DNA of 55,533 nt, from NCBI GenBank assembly GCA_035299085.1, contig DATGXG010000018.1, positions 1-55,533 of the forward strand. The letters run 5' to 3'. This DNA is from Bacteroidales bacterium. Lineage in GTDB: Bacteria; Bacteroidota; Bacteroidia; Bacteroidales; UBA10428. Numbering within the stretch: position 1 is the first letter of the stretch; each line of letters begins with the position of its first letter. Both the position numbers and the translations under genes were made by a program. Positions 44,682 through 53,337 of this stretch are shown here, piece after piece. The notes under the pieces are model-generated. The model had not been told where the DNA came from. It did not search any database and worked only from the letters and a program-made list of their open reading frames with translations.

Positions 44682-45731
44682 ATGAGTAGCAGTCGCAAAA
44701 CGATCAGGTATATTATTTATATCATTCTTGTAATATTTATACTGGCCGGAATCCAGCTTGGCCGGATGTATAAACAAATTTACGGTCCCAACACCCTTAC
44801 CCCACAGAAAAAGGATTACCTGCTGTACATTGCCACGGGTTCCACCTACGATGACGTCATCAATGAGCTTGAAAAACACAGGATCATTAAAGACCGAAAA
44901 ACATTCGAATGGGCCGCCCGCAAAAAGAACTATGCAGAACACATCCATCCCGGATGTTATCGGATCCGTTATAATATGTCGAATAACGAGCTGATCAACA
45001 TGCTGCGGTCAGGAAACCAGGAACCTGTAAAGCTGGTTATCAACATGGCACGGACTGTAGATGAACTTGCCGAAAAAATTGATGCACAAATTGAGCCCGG
45101 CAAGGATGAATTGTTGAACCTTATGCAGGATGATCAGTTTCTTAAGCAGTACGGTTTCAACAGTCGTACTATCATCGGAATGTTTATTCCGAACACCTAT
45201 GAATTCTGGTGGAATACGGATGCTGAATCTTTTTTCAAGAGGATGAACAAGGAATACAGGAAGTTCTGGAATATGGAACGGACTGGCAGAGCCAGGGAAA
45301 TCAAACTTACACCTAATGAGGTGATTACGCTGGCCTCCATCGTGATTAATGAAACCAATCACCAGGATGAGTACAGGAGGCTTGCAGGAGTATATATTAA
45401 CAGGCTGGACCACGGAATGAGGCTTCAGGCAGATCCTACAGTAAAATTCGCACTTGGAAATTTTGAACGGCAGCGAATTTTAAAGAATGATACTTTTTTT
45501 GATTCGCCCTATAACACCTACTTGTATGACGGGCTTCCTCCGGGACCGATAGGCATTCCTACAATAAAGGCTATTGATTCGGTGCTGGATTATGAACGAC
45601 ATGATTACTTCTACTTTTGTGCTAAAGAGGACTTTTCAGGATATCACAATTTTGCCCGGACTCTTGATCAGCATAACAAAAATGCAAGGATATATCAGAA
45701 GGCGTTGAACCAGCGAAAAATTTTTAAATAG
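44682..45731 (+). CDS. mltG: Endolytic peptidoglycan transglycosylase MltG
   Basis: The 349-residue protein has one N-terminal helix (IIYIILVIFILAGIQL), a LysM-like domain and the YceG/MltG catalytic domain. The catalytic Glu is E224 in VINETNHQDEYRRLAGVYINRL, with ADPTVKFALG and the YNTYLYDGLPPGPIGIP motif downstream. MltG cuts nascent glycan strands and helps set glycan length at the inner membrane. Confidence 0.93.
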   Translation: MSSSRKTIRYIIYIILVIFILAGIQLGRMYKQIYGPNTLTPQKKDYLLYIATGSTYDDVINELEKHRIIKDRKTFEWAARKKNYAEHIHPGCYRIRYNMSNNELINMLRSGNQEPVKLVINMARTVDELAEKIDAQIEPGKDELLNLMQDDQFLKQYGFNSRTIIGMFIPNTYEFWWNTDAESFFKRMNKEYRKFWNMERTGRAREIKLTPNEVITLASIVINETNHQDEYRRLAGVYINRLDHGMRLQADPTVKFALGNFERQRILKNDTFFDSPYNTYLYDGLPPGPIGIPTIKAIDSVLDYERHDYFYFCAKEDFSGYHNFARTLDQHNKNARIYQKALNQRKIFK

Positions 45732-45808
45732 TGAATAAAATAAATTTTCCGGTAGCAAAAATCGCCGTATATTCATAAAACCTAATATCCGTTGAACAAA
45801 GAACCCTT

Positions 45809-47215
45809 ATGGACAAGATCAAGTTTGGAACCGATGGCTGGAGAGGTATAATCGCAAAGGATTTTACCATCGACAATGTGGCAAAAATTTCACTCGCCAC
45901 CGCGCTCTGGTTGACCCGCAAATTTAAAAATCCAATTGCTGTAGTCGGGTATGATTGTCGTTTCGGTGGTGAGATGTTTATGGAAGCGGTGGCAAAAATC
46001 CTGGCTTCAAAAGGAATCAGGGTTTATGTTTCCGAGAGGTTTGTTACCACCCCCATGGTATCGCTGGGAGTAAGCAGACTGAAAGCACAGTGCGGCATAA
46101 TAATAACAGCCAGTCATAACAGCTCGGAGTTTAACGGGTACAAGCTAAGGGGCGATCATGGAGGACCGATGTTTGAGAAAGATCTTAAGGACATCGAAAA
46201 CCTCATCACCTCGGAGGTGGAGATTGACCTTGAATTACTGAACTGGAATTACCTTCTGGAACAGGGTTATATTAATTATATTGACCTGGAAAGCGTTTAT
46301 GTTAAAGATATCCTTGATTCCTTCGATGTACAGGCGATGAAGGAATCAGGTCTGAACTTTGCTTTTGATTCTATGTTTGGAAGCAGCCAGAATTTCATCC
46401 ATAAAATACTGCCCGAGGCTGTCAATATTCACGCTGAAGTAAATCCGTATTTCAAAGGCGTAAAGCCGGAACCACTGAGAAAAAACCTGCATGAACTTAT
46501 CGAACTCGTATGGAGCAGGAAGAACATTGATTCAAGCATTGCAGTTGACGGCGACGGCGACCGGATTGCCATGCTCGACAAAGAGGCAGGGTATTACGAT
46601 GCAAACCAGATTGCCCTGATGCTCATTCATTACCTGGCTGGGTATAAACAGATGAAAGGCAAAATCCTCGTAAGCTTTTCGACTACAAATAAAATTGAGA
46701 AAATCGCCGCCCATTATGGCCTTGAAGTGGTCAGAACGCATGTAGGTTTTAAGGAGTCATCACGGATCATGACCGAAGACCAGATACTGATTGCAGCTGA
46801 AGAATCGGGAGGTATTTCGATAGGTGACAATATTCCGGAAAGGGATGCGATAAGGGCAGGCTTAACCATATGGCAGTGGCTTGTAGAGAGCAAAAAGTCA
46901 CTGAAAGAATTATACAATGAAGTGCTGAGCATTACGGGACCATTTGCTTATGAGCGGGCGAATATCGAGTTAAACAGGAACAGCAGGAACAAGATCATTG
47001 AAAAATGCAGCAATGGTACCTTTGATCATTTCGGCCGCTTTGGTGTGGAACGGTTTGAAGTTTTTGACGGTTTTAAGTTTTTCTTTTCCGACAATGAATG
47101 GCTGATGATCCGCTCATCCGGCACAGAACCCGTCATAAGGCTTTACTCTGAAGCCGAAAACGAAGAAACCGCCCAGGAGATTATTTTTTCAGGGATGAAG
47201 GCGGTGATGGAGTAG
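45809..47215 (+). CDS. Phosphoglucomutase/phosphomannomutase family protein
   Basis: The 468-residue alpha-D-phosphohexomutase starts MDKIKFGTDGWRGIIAKDF. The phosphoserine is S102 in ITASHNSSEFNGYK, the metal loop DGDGDR is at 247-252, the sugar-specificity loop is AEESGGISIG, and the phosphate-binding loop is RSSGTEPVIRLY. The short length and the GTDGWRG start fit the class of bacterial phosphoglucomutase/phosphomannomutase, supplying sugar-1-phosphates for glycan synthesis. Confidence 0.93.
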   Translation: MDKIKFGTDGWRGIIAKDFTIDNVAKISLATALWLTRKFKNPIAVVGYDCRFGGEMFMEAVAKILASKGIRVYVSERFVTTPMVSLGVSRLKAQCGIIITASHNSSEFNGYKLRGDHGGPMFEKDLKDIENLITSEVEIDLELLNWNYLLEQGYINYIDLESVYVKDILDSFDVQAMKESGLNFAFDSMFGSSQNFIHKILPEAVNIHAEVNPYFKGVKPEPLRKNLHELIELVWSRKNIDSSIAVDGDGDRIAMLDKEAGYYDANQIALMLIHYLAGYKQMKGKILVSFSTTNKIEKIAAHYGLEVVRTHVGFKESSRIMTEDQILIAAEESGGISIGDNIPERDAIRAGLTIWQWLVESKKSLKELYNEVLSITGPFAYERANIELNRNSRNKIIEKCSNGTFDHFGRFGVERFEVFDGFKFFFSDNEWLMIRSSGTEPVIRLYSEAENEETAQEIIFSGMKAVME

Positions 47216-47232
47216 GCTGGTAGGCAGAGCCC

Positions 47233-47483
47233 CGTCATTGCGAGGAGCGTACATTTATAGTGATTATAGCAAAGATTTATTGCGACGAAGCAATCTGCCG
47301 GCACAGGCAGGGCGATGCCATGAGATACTGTCAGCAAATCTTCATAATCGTAAATCTGTATTTAGTTTTCGGTGTTATAGGATCGGCGTATCCCTTTGCA
47401 ACGCCATTCCTGTGCTGGCAGATTGCTTCGTCGACATTTAATTCTGCAATAATCAATGATTTACCCAGCTCCTCGCAATGACG
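47233..47483. repeat. MITE-like dispersed repeat, copy 3 (intact ends, longest)
   Basis: Perfect 16-bp terminal inverted repeats (CGTCATTGCGAGGAGC at 47233-47248 and GCTCCTCGCAATGACG at 47468-47483) bound a 251-base element. The inner arms GCGACGAAGCAATCTGCCGG and CTGGCAGATTGCTTCGTCG are inverted, so the whole can fold into one long hairpin. It fills the gap between the convergent phosphohexomutase and GntR genes. Short open frames across it are not genes. Confidence 0.9.
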
Positions 47484-47491
47484 GACTATTG

Positions 47492-48202
47492 CTAAAACGT
47501 CCCGTACAACGCGTGCTCCTGCGTGTTGCAATAGATTGAGGAATAAAAGAAAAAGCCCGGACGGTTGGTGTTGATTTTGCGCTGCAGATGAAGGATCGGA
47601 TGACCGATTGGCACATTCAGGTAATTTGCAGTAAGATTATCCGCGTGAATGGCCCTGATGCGCTGTTCTCCGCTCTTCACTTCAACCTGGTAGGCTTTTC
47701 TGAGAATGTCGAAAAGCGACTGGTCCTCGAATTTGCGGTTGCAAAAGCGCGGCAGGTTAATATTGGGCAAAAAATTAAGATCGTAAAAAACAGGGACATC
47801 ATTGACAAGCCTCAGCCTTTCGATATAAATGCATCCTGATTCCCTGAAATGATCCGGAAGCTGAAAAAAGAAATCGTCAGGCCATCGGGTTACCAGTGGT
47901 TTCGAAAGGATCCGTGTCCTGAGATTATGCCTTCCCAAAGCGGAAGTTGTTCCTGAAATCGAAAGAATGCCGATGCCATTCTGGGGACCCACCACAATAC
48001 TGCCCTTTCCCCTGTGCTTCCTTATCATGCCGTCGTTCAGCAGCGCATCGAGTGCATGCCGGACTGTCGGCCTTGTTATGCCGTACTGGATACAAAGCTG
48101 GTTCTCGGATGGCAGTATATCGCCTGCTTTAAAAACGCCCTGGGTGATTTGCCTCCGGAGCTGTTCATATAATGAACGGTACAGGGGTAAAGTTGTATTC
48201 AT
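47492..48202 (-). CDS. GntR/HutC-family transcriptional regulator
   Basis: The start is ATG 48202 (MNTTLPLYRSLYEQLRRQI); an upstream ATG would add eight residues. The 236-residue protein has an N-terminal winged helix-turn-helix (GDILPSENQLCIQYGITRPT, RHALDALLNDGMIRKHRGKG) and a C-terminal UTRA effector domain (CIYIERLRLVNDVPVFYDLN). HutC-subfamily regulators usually repress a neighbouring catabolic operon and release on binding a sugar phosphate or similar ligand. It is divergent from the E2-E1 operon, and two matching palindromes lie between them. Confidence 0.9.
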   Translation of the reverse strand: MNTTLPLYRSLYEQLRRQITQGVFKAGDILPSENQLCIQYGITRPTVRHALDALLNDGMIRKHRGKGSIVVGPQNGIGILSISGTTSALGRHNLRTRILSKPLVTRWPDDFFFQLPDHFRESGCIYIERLRLVNDVPVFYDLNFLPNINLPRFCNRKFEDQSLFDILRKAYQVEVKSGEQRIRAIHADNLTANYLNVPIGHPILHLQRKINTNRPGFFFYSSIYCNTQEHALYGTF

Positions 48203-48210
48203 AAAACTAA

Positions 48211-48230
48211 TTACTTGTAAATACAAGTTA
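48211..48230. promoter_or_regulatory. Putative GntR operator 1
   Basis: ACTTGTA-AA-TACAAGT (48213-48228) is a perfect 7-2-7 inverted repeat, with flanking T/A extending to 20 bases. It overlaps the -33 box of the operon promoter and lies just before the regulator's own start, fitting repression of both genes. Confidence 0.6.
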
Positions 48231-48244
48231 AAATACTATATTTG
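48215..48244 (+). promoter_or_regulatory. Bacteroidetes-type promoter of the E2-E1-PHP-aldolase operon
   Basis: TTG (48215-48217), 19 bases, then TATATTTG (48237-48244) match the phylum consensus. The leader to ATG 48390 would be about 140 bases, containing the second operator copy. Confidence 0.6.
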
Positions 48245-48295
48245 TACTAGCTAACATTTACGGTATTTTTTACGTAGTAAAGATATAAATAATTA

Positions 48296-48315
48296 TAACT
48301 TATATTTACAAGTTA
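48296..48315. promoter_or_regulatory. Putative GntR operator 2
   Basis: TAACTTATATTTACAAGTTA is a second copy of the operator-1 pattern (TAACTTGTAaaTACAAGTTA) with an imperfect left arm. It lies 85 bases from copy 1 (about eight helical turns), in the leader of the operon. Confidence 0.55.
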
Positions 48316-48389
48316 CAATAAAATTTCAGGAAATCCGGCCTTTTTATATTTCAATACCCGGCAACCTGTAAACAAAATTTTTCAAACTT

Positions 48390-49625
48390 ATGGCTGCTAC
48401 CATCATAATGCCGCGACAGGGTCAATCCGTTGAGACCTGTATCATCACACAGTGGTTGAAAAGAAAAGGTGATCCGGTTAAAGCAGGTGACATCCTGTTT
48501 TCCTATGAAACCGATAAGGCTTCATTTGATGTGGAAGCCCCAGAATCAGGTGTTCTGCTTGATATATTCTTCGACGATGGCGCTGAAGTGCCTGTACTCT
48601 CGGTCGTGGCTGTAATAGGAAATCCGGAGGATGAAAGACCTGTCAGCGTCGCAGACCTGTCCGCGTCCCCGGAAAGTCACCCTGAGCGAAGTCGAAGGGT
48701 ATTTGATACCGAAAATGCTTCGACTCCTGCTTCAACTCTGCTCAGCATGACTTCAGGTACTGACCCCTGCGCAGGTCTCCGCATTTCACCTCGGGCCCGG
48801 AATATGGCGCAAAAGCTTGGCATTGATATAAACTCGGTTACAGGAACCGGCCCCAATGGCAGGATCATTGCCCGCGATATTGAAGCAGCCTCATCGCAAA
48901 CTAAAATGACTGTTTCAGATCGTCCTTCACAGGAATATTCTGATACCGCCCTGTCGAATGTAAGGAAGATCATCGCACGCACCATGCATGATTCGATCAG
49001 TAATTCCGCCCAGCTTACTCATCATATGTCGGCTGATGTCCGCAACATCCTCGCCCTCAGGAACCGCTTTAAACAGGAAGGCGATAAAAGTCCCAATGCC
49101 TCCATTACAATAAACGATATGGTATGCTTTGCCGTGATCAGGGCATTGAATGAACATCCTGCCATAAACGCGCATTTCATGGGCGACAAAATAAGGTATT
49201 TCAACCGGATACACCTTGGACTTGCAGTGGATACACCACGCGGACTAATGGTTCCGGCTCTGCAGGATGCCGGAAACTTATCTTTGGCTGATTTGTCAAA
49301 AGCCCTGCGTGATATGGCCACACTTTGCCGGAAAGGCAGCATAAACCCTGAATTGTTATCGGGCTCAGCGGCATCCTTCACGGTTTCTAACCTCGGTAAT
49401 TATGGAGTCGAAATGTTTACCCCTATTATTAATCCTCCACAGGTAGCCATTCTTGGCGTGAATACAATCATTCACCGGCCGGCCGACCTCGGCAACGGCG
49501 TTTTCGGATTCATCCCGGTTATCGGGTTATCGCTCACATACGACCACCGTGCCATTGACGGAGGCCCTGCCACGCTCTTCCTGAAAGAAATCAAAGACCA
49601 GATTGAAAATTTCAAAGAATTTTAA
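48390..49625 (+). CDS. Lipoyl-dependent acyltransferase (E2) of a 2-oxo-acid/acetoin-type dehydrogenase complex
   Basis: The 411-residue protein has an N-terminal lipoyl domain with lipoylated K43 in ETDKASFD, and a peripheral-subunit-binding domain near residues 130-165 ([16 protein letters not shown]...[12 protein letters not shown]). The catalytic domain (about 190-411) keeps the DHRAIDGG active-site motif near residue 385. It accepts an acyl group from E1 and passes it to CoA. The linker between the first two domains contains residues encoded by a dispersed palindromic repeat (48676-48751). E1 follows after 11 bases; no E3 is in the operon. Confidence 0.92.
   Translation: MAATIIMPRQGQSVETCIITQWLKRKGDPVKAGDILFSYETDKASFDVEAPESGVLLDIFFDDGAEVPVLSVVAVIGNPEDERPVSVADLSASPESHPERSRRVFDTENASTPASTLLSMTSGTDPCAGLRISPRARNMAQKLGIDINSVTGTGPNGRIIARDIEAASSQTKMTVSDRPSQEYSDTALSNVRKIIARTMHDSISNSAQLTHHMSADVRNILALRNRFKQEGDKSPNASITINDMVCFAVIRALNEHPAINAHFMGDKIRYFNRIHLGLAVDTPRGLMVPALQDAGNLSLADLSKALRDMATLCRKGSINPELLSGSAASFTVSNLGNYGVEMFTPIINPPQVAILGVNTIIHRPADLGNGVFGFIPVIGLSLTYDHRAIDGGPATLFLKEIKDQIENFKEF
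48676..48751. repeat. CTGAGC/GTCGAAG repeat inside the E2 coding sequence
   Basis: GTCACCCTGAGCGAAGTCGA (48676-48695) and, in opposite orientation, ATGCTTCGACTCC...CTCAGCATGAC (48715-48751) form an inverted pair of the repeat family also present after the LOG gene at 20710. It is read in frame as about residues 96-121 ([20 protein letters not shown]...), in a linker that tolerates insertion. Confidence 0.75.
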
Positions 49626-49636
49626 AGTATAATCCT

Positions 49637-52105
49637 ATGCCAAGATCACAATTCATAAGTCCCGCCGATATCCGCAAAAAAGGCACTTTATCCTTCGGCA
49701 CCATCCCTGTTAATCAATACAGCAAGACCCTGGCCGAGGAAAGCAAAAATTACTCGGGAAACGACCTTGTACGCATTTACAGGGATATGGTCATCATCCG
49801 GGAATTTGAGAATATGATTAACGATATCAAGGTTAAAAATGAATACAGGGGAATTGCCTATAATCATCCGGGGCCGGCGCACCTGTCGATGGGACAGGAG
49901 GCATCTGCGGTTGGAATGGCCTACACGTTAACGGTGGATGACATGATCTTCGGCTCGCACCGCAGTCACGGGGAAATCCTTGCCAAAGGTCTTTCCGCCA
50001 TACATCAGCTTGATGAGAATGTGTTGTATGACATCATGCAGTCATACTTCAATGGTAAAATCCTGGCTGTTGTTGAAAAAGGCTTTCACGGCGATATCCG
50101 GGAACTTGCAGTGAAATTTCTGCTTTATGGAACGCTGGCTGAAATTTTCGCAAGGGAAAACGGGTTCAATAAAGGATTGGGAGGATCAATGCACGCCTTC
50201 TTTACCCCTTTCGGCGTTTATCCCAATAACGCCATAGTGGGTGGCTCAGGTGATATTTCAGTGGGCGCCGCACTTTTTAAAAAAATAAACAGGAAGAAAG
50301 GCATTGTGGTTTGCAACATCGGCGATGCATCAATGGCCTGCGGCCCGGTATGGGAAGGCATTTCATTTGCCACAATGGACCAGTACACGCAGTTATGGGA
50401 AGACTCCTGCAAAGGTGGGCTTCCGATAATCTTTAACTGTATGAACAACCAGTATGGCATGGGCGGACAAACATGCGGCGAAACCATGGGATATGGGATA
50501 GCAGCAAGAATTGGGGCCGGCGTAAACCCCGACATGATGCATGCCGAACGGGTGGATGGCTTCAATCCGCTTGCAGTGATTGACGCATTCAGGCGAAAAC
50601 GCAAAATTATCGAAGAGAAAAAGGGACCTGTTTTGCTCGATACGCTCACTTACCGCTTCAGCGGTCATTCACCCTCTGATGCCTCATCCTACAGAAGTAA
50701 GGAAGAAGTGGAAGCCTGGCAGCAGGTGGATTCAATCATAACCTATGCCCGCGACCTTGAGCTAGCCGGTATTGCGGACGTTGCTAAACTCAATGAAATC
50801 AAATCAGATATTATTTCGACCATCGAGGACATTCTGAAAATGACTATCGATGATTCGGTATCACCGAGGATAAATCTTGTGACTGATCCGGATGCCATCG
50901 GAAATATGATGTTTTCTAATGGTTCGATCGATGCCATTGAAAGCGGACAGCCTGAGACCCTCATGCCTCTTGAAGAAAATCCAAGGGTAAAAAGCATTAA
51001 AACTAAAGAGAGGTTTTACCTGGATAAATCCGGCAAACCGGTTTCCAAAGTAAAGCAGTACCAGCTTCGCGACGGCATATTTGAAGCCATAATCGACAGG
51101 TTTTATAAGGATCCCACCCTTGTGGCTTATGGTGAGGAGAACCGCGACTGGGGAGGAGCTTTTGCTGTATACAGGGGACTCACCGAAGCGCTTCCCTATC
51201 ACAGGCTTTTCAATTCCCCCATTGCAGAAGGAGCCATTGTTGGAACCGCCATCGGTTATGGCATGGCTGGAGGCCGGGTAATTGCTGAAATCATGTATTG
51301 CGATTTCATCGGACGCTGCGGTGATGAACTTTTCAACCAGCTTCCGAAATGGCAATCGATGAGCGGCAACCTCATTAAAATGCCTGTAGTGATAAGGGTT
51401 TCCATTGGTTCAAAATATGGTGCACAGCATTCGCAGGATTGGTCATCGCTTATCGCGCATGTTCCGGGAATCAAGGTTCTTTTCCCCGTAACTCCCTATG
51501 ATGCAAAAGGTCTTATGAACAGCGCCCTGCAGGGAACCGATCCGGTTGTATTCTTTGAAAGTCAGCGGATTTATGATATCGGTGAACAGTTTCATGAAGG
51601 CGGCGTACCCGAAGGATATTATGAAATACCGGTTGGTGAGCCGGATGTAAAGAGAAAAGGCACGGATATCACAATCCTCACTATAGGTTCAACGCTTTAT
51701 GTGGCCCTGAAAGCAGCTGAAGAACTGCAATCGAAATATGGCATGTCAGCTGAAATAATCGATGCCCGAAGCCTTGTTCCTTTCAATTATGAGCCTGTTC
51801 TTGAATCCGTTAAAAAAACAGGCCGGATTATACTGGCCAGCGATGCATGCGCCCGGGGCTCATTCCTTTGTGATATGGCCTCAAACATAACAGCCCTGGC
51901 TTTTGATTACCTCGATGCACCACCAGTAATAGTGGGTTCAAGAAACTGGATCACGCCCGCTTATGAAATGGAAGAATATTTCTTTCCCCAGCCTTACTGG
52001 ATCATTGATGCCATCCATGAACGCATCATTCCCCTGAACGGCCACCGTGTAAAGACTGACTGGACATCAGAAACCCAGTTAAAAAGAAATCGTGCCGGAA
52101 TTTAA
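49637..52105 (+). CDS. Fused E1 alpha-beta, thiamine-diphosphate-dependent dehydrogenase
   Basis: The 822-residue protein joins an E1-alpha-like half (about 40-400) to an E1-beta-like half (about 475-800). In the alpha half [12 protein letters not shown] is followed by an insert of some 40 residues before LGGSMHAFF. The TPP motif is GDA (229-231), with NN at 270-271; the usual form is GDG with about 28 residues between, so it is modified and longer here. The beta half has [14 protein letters not shown], the [11 protein letters not shown] motif and the [13 protein letters not shown] segment. It decarboxylates a 2-oxo acid or cleaves an acyloin and feeds E2; the substrate cannot be told from sequence. 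Confidence 0.9.
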   Translation: MPRSQFISPADIRKKGTLSFGTIPVNQYSKTLAEESKNYSGNDLVRIYRDMVIIREFENMINDIKVKNEYRGIAYNHPGPAHLSMGQEASAVGMAYTLTVDDMIFGSHRSHGEILAKGLSAIHQLDENVLYDIMQSYFNGKILAVVEKGFHGDIRELAVKFLLYGTLAEIFARENGFNKGLGGSMHAFFTPFGVYPNNAIVGGSGDISVGAALFKKINRKKGIVVCNIGDASMACGPVWEGISFATMDQYTQLWEDSCKGGLPIIFNCMNNQYGMGGQTCGETMGYGIAARIGAGVNPDMMHAERVDGFNPLAVIDAFRRKRKIIEEKKGPVLLDTLTYRFSGHSPSDASSYRSKEEVEAWQQVDSIITYARDLELAGIADVAKLNEIKSDIISTIEDILKMTIDDSVSPRINLVTDPDAIGNMMFSNGSIDAIESGQPETLMPLEENPRVKSIKTKERFYLDKSGKPVSKVKQYQLRDGIFEAIIDRFYKDPTLVAYGEENRDWGGAFAVYRGLTEALPYHRLFNSPIAEGAIVGTAIGYGMAGGRVIAEIMYCDFIGRCGDELFNQLPKWQSMSGNLIKMPVVIRVSIGSKYGAQHSQDWSSLIAHVPGIKVLFPVTPYDAKGLMNSALQGTDPVVFFESQRIYDIGEQFHEGGVPEGYYEIPVGEPDVKRKGTDITILTIGSTLYVALKAAEELQSKYGMSAEIIDARSLVPFNYEPVLESVKKTGRIILASDACARGSFLCDMASNITALAFDYLDAPPVIVGSRNWITPAYEMEEYFFPQPYWIIDAIHERIIPLNGHRVKTDWTSETQLKRNRAGI

Positions 52106-52116
52106 ACCTGACTGAA

Positions 52117-53337
52117 ATGAACTGGCTTACCGAATTTCCCGACGAGAAGAAACTTCTCAGCAAATATCCGGAGATCCTTGTGACCGATGTAAATGCCCAT
52201 TTGCATACACCCTATTCTTTCAGCGCTTTCAACTCAATTGAACAGATTTTTCAGATGGCCCTGAAGGAAGGGATTTCAGCAGCCGGCATAAATGATTTTT
52301 TTGTGACTGACGGCTATTCAGCATTTTATGAAGAAGCCCTGAAAACAGGTGTATTTCCGCTTTTCAATATAGAGTTTACAGGCTTGTTAAAAAAGCACCA
52401 GCAGCAAAACATCAGGATAAATGACCCTAACAATCCCGGCAGGTGCTATTTCTGCGGTAAAGGTCTTGATTATCCCTTTCAGCCTTATCCGACCGATATT
52501 GAAACAATCAACAGGGTTATTGAATTGAGCCGGGAACAGATCCGGTCTATGATTCATAAAGTAAACCTGTTGTTCTCAGAGGCAGGATCAGAAATTCAGT
52601 TTTCCTATGAGGGTATTCAGTCAAAATATGCTAAAAACCTGGTTCGCGAGCGGCATGTTGCCTGTGCAGTGAGAGAAGCCGTATATAACCTTTCGGATGA
52701 TGATTCAGCCAGGAAAGAATTTCTTTTGAAAATATACGACGGAAAACCATCGGGGGCTGATCTTCATACTATTCCTGCCATTGAAAATGAAATCAGGTCC
52801 AATCTTTTGAAAGCCGGCGGCAAGGCATTTGTGGAAGAAGATGAGGCCACGTTTCCTGCCATTGATGAAATCATCAGGATTATCCGGAATGCAGGGGGAA
52901 TACCCTGTTACCCGGTACTGCTTGATGATGTAAAAGGTAATTACACAGAATTTGAAAGCTCACCTGAGAGGCTCAGCAAAGAACTGCAATCGTGGGACGT
53001 CAATTGCATTGAACTCATTCCCGGCAGAAATGATGCGGCGGCACTTCAGAAATTTGTGCATTACTTTCACAATGCAGGTTTCATTGTACTTATGGGAACT
53101 GAGCACAATTCACCGGGATTGATACCTCTGATCTGTGATACCCGTGGCAAAATCCCTTTAACTGATGCCATGCGGACAATCGCCTATGAAGGGGCGTGTG
53201 TGGTTGCCGCGCACCAATACCGGCGTGCCAGACGTGAAAACGGGTTTCAGCACTCCGGCGATATCAGCTATTTTCTTAAGCTCGGCAATGCCGTCATCCT
53301 TCATCATATGAAAACTAAATCACAAAAACATGGATAA
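52117..53337 (+). CDS. PHP-domain protein of unknown substrate
   Basis: The 406-residue protein opens with the PHP metal motif NAHLHTPYSFSAF (H28, H30). Further likely ligands are in INDFFVTDGYSAFYEEA, NIEFTGLL and the C-terminal GTEHNSPG (H330). A CxxC pair (C110, C113 in RCYFCGKG) lies in an insert absent from typical histidinol phosphatases. PHP proteins hydrolyse phosphoesters by a multinuclear metal centre. Operon position suggests that it acts on a sugar or sugar phosphate of this pathway. It overlaps the next gene by 8 bases. Confidence 0.75.
   Translation: MNWLTEFPDEKKLLSKYPEILVTDVNAHLHTPYSFSAFNSIEQIFQMALKEGISAAGINDFFVTDGYSAFYEEALKTGVFPLFNIEFTGLLKKHQQQNIRINDPNNPGRCYFCGKGLDYPFQPYPTDIETINRVIELSREQIRSMIHKVNLLFSEAGSEIQFSYEGIQSKYAKNLVRERHVACAVREAVYNLSDDDSARKEFLLKIYDGKPSGADLHTIPAIENEIRSNLLKAGGKAFVEEDEATFPAIDEIIRIIRNAGGIPCYPVLLDDVKGNYTEFESSPERLSKELQSWDVNCIELIPGRNDAAALQKFVHYFHNAGFIVLMGTEHNSPGLIPLICDTRGKIPLTDAMRTIAYEGACVVAAHQYRRARRENGFQHSGDISYFLKLGNAVILHHMKTKSQKHG

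Noticed and set aside
47143..47531. Several short frames on both strands around repeat copy 3
   Set aside because: All lie in the inverted-repeat element and carry its peptide signature; none has an independent start context.
48677..48985. Minus-strand 102-codon frame inside E2
   Set aside because: It is antisense to conserved E2 coding sequence and partly to the inserted repeat.
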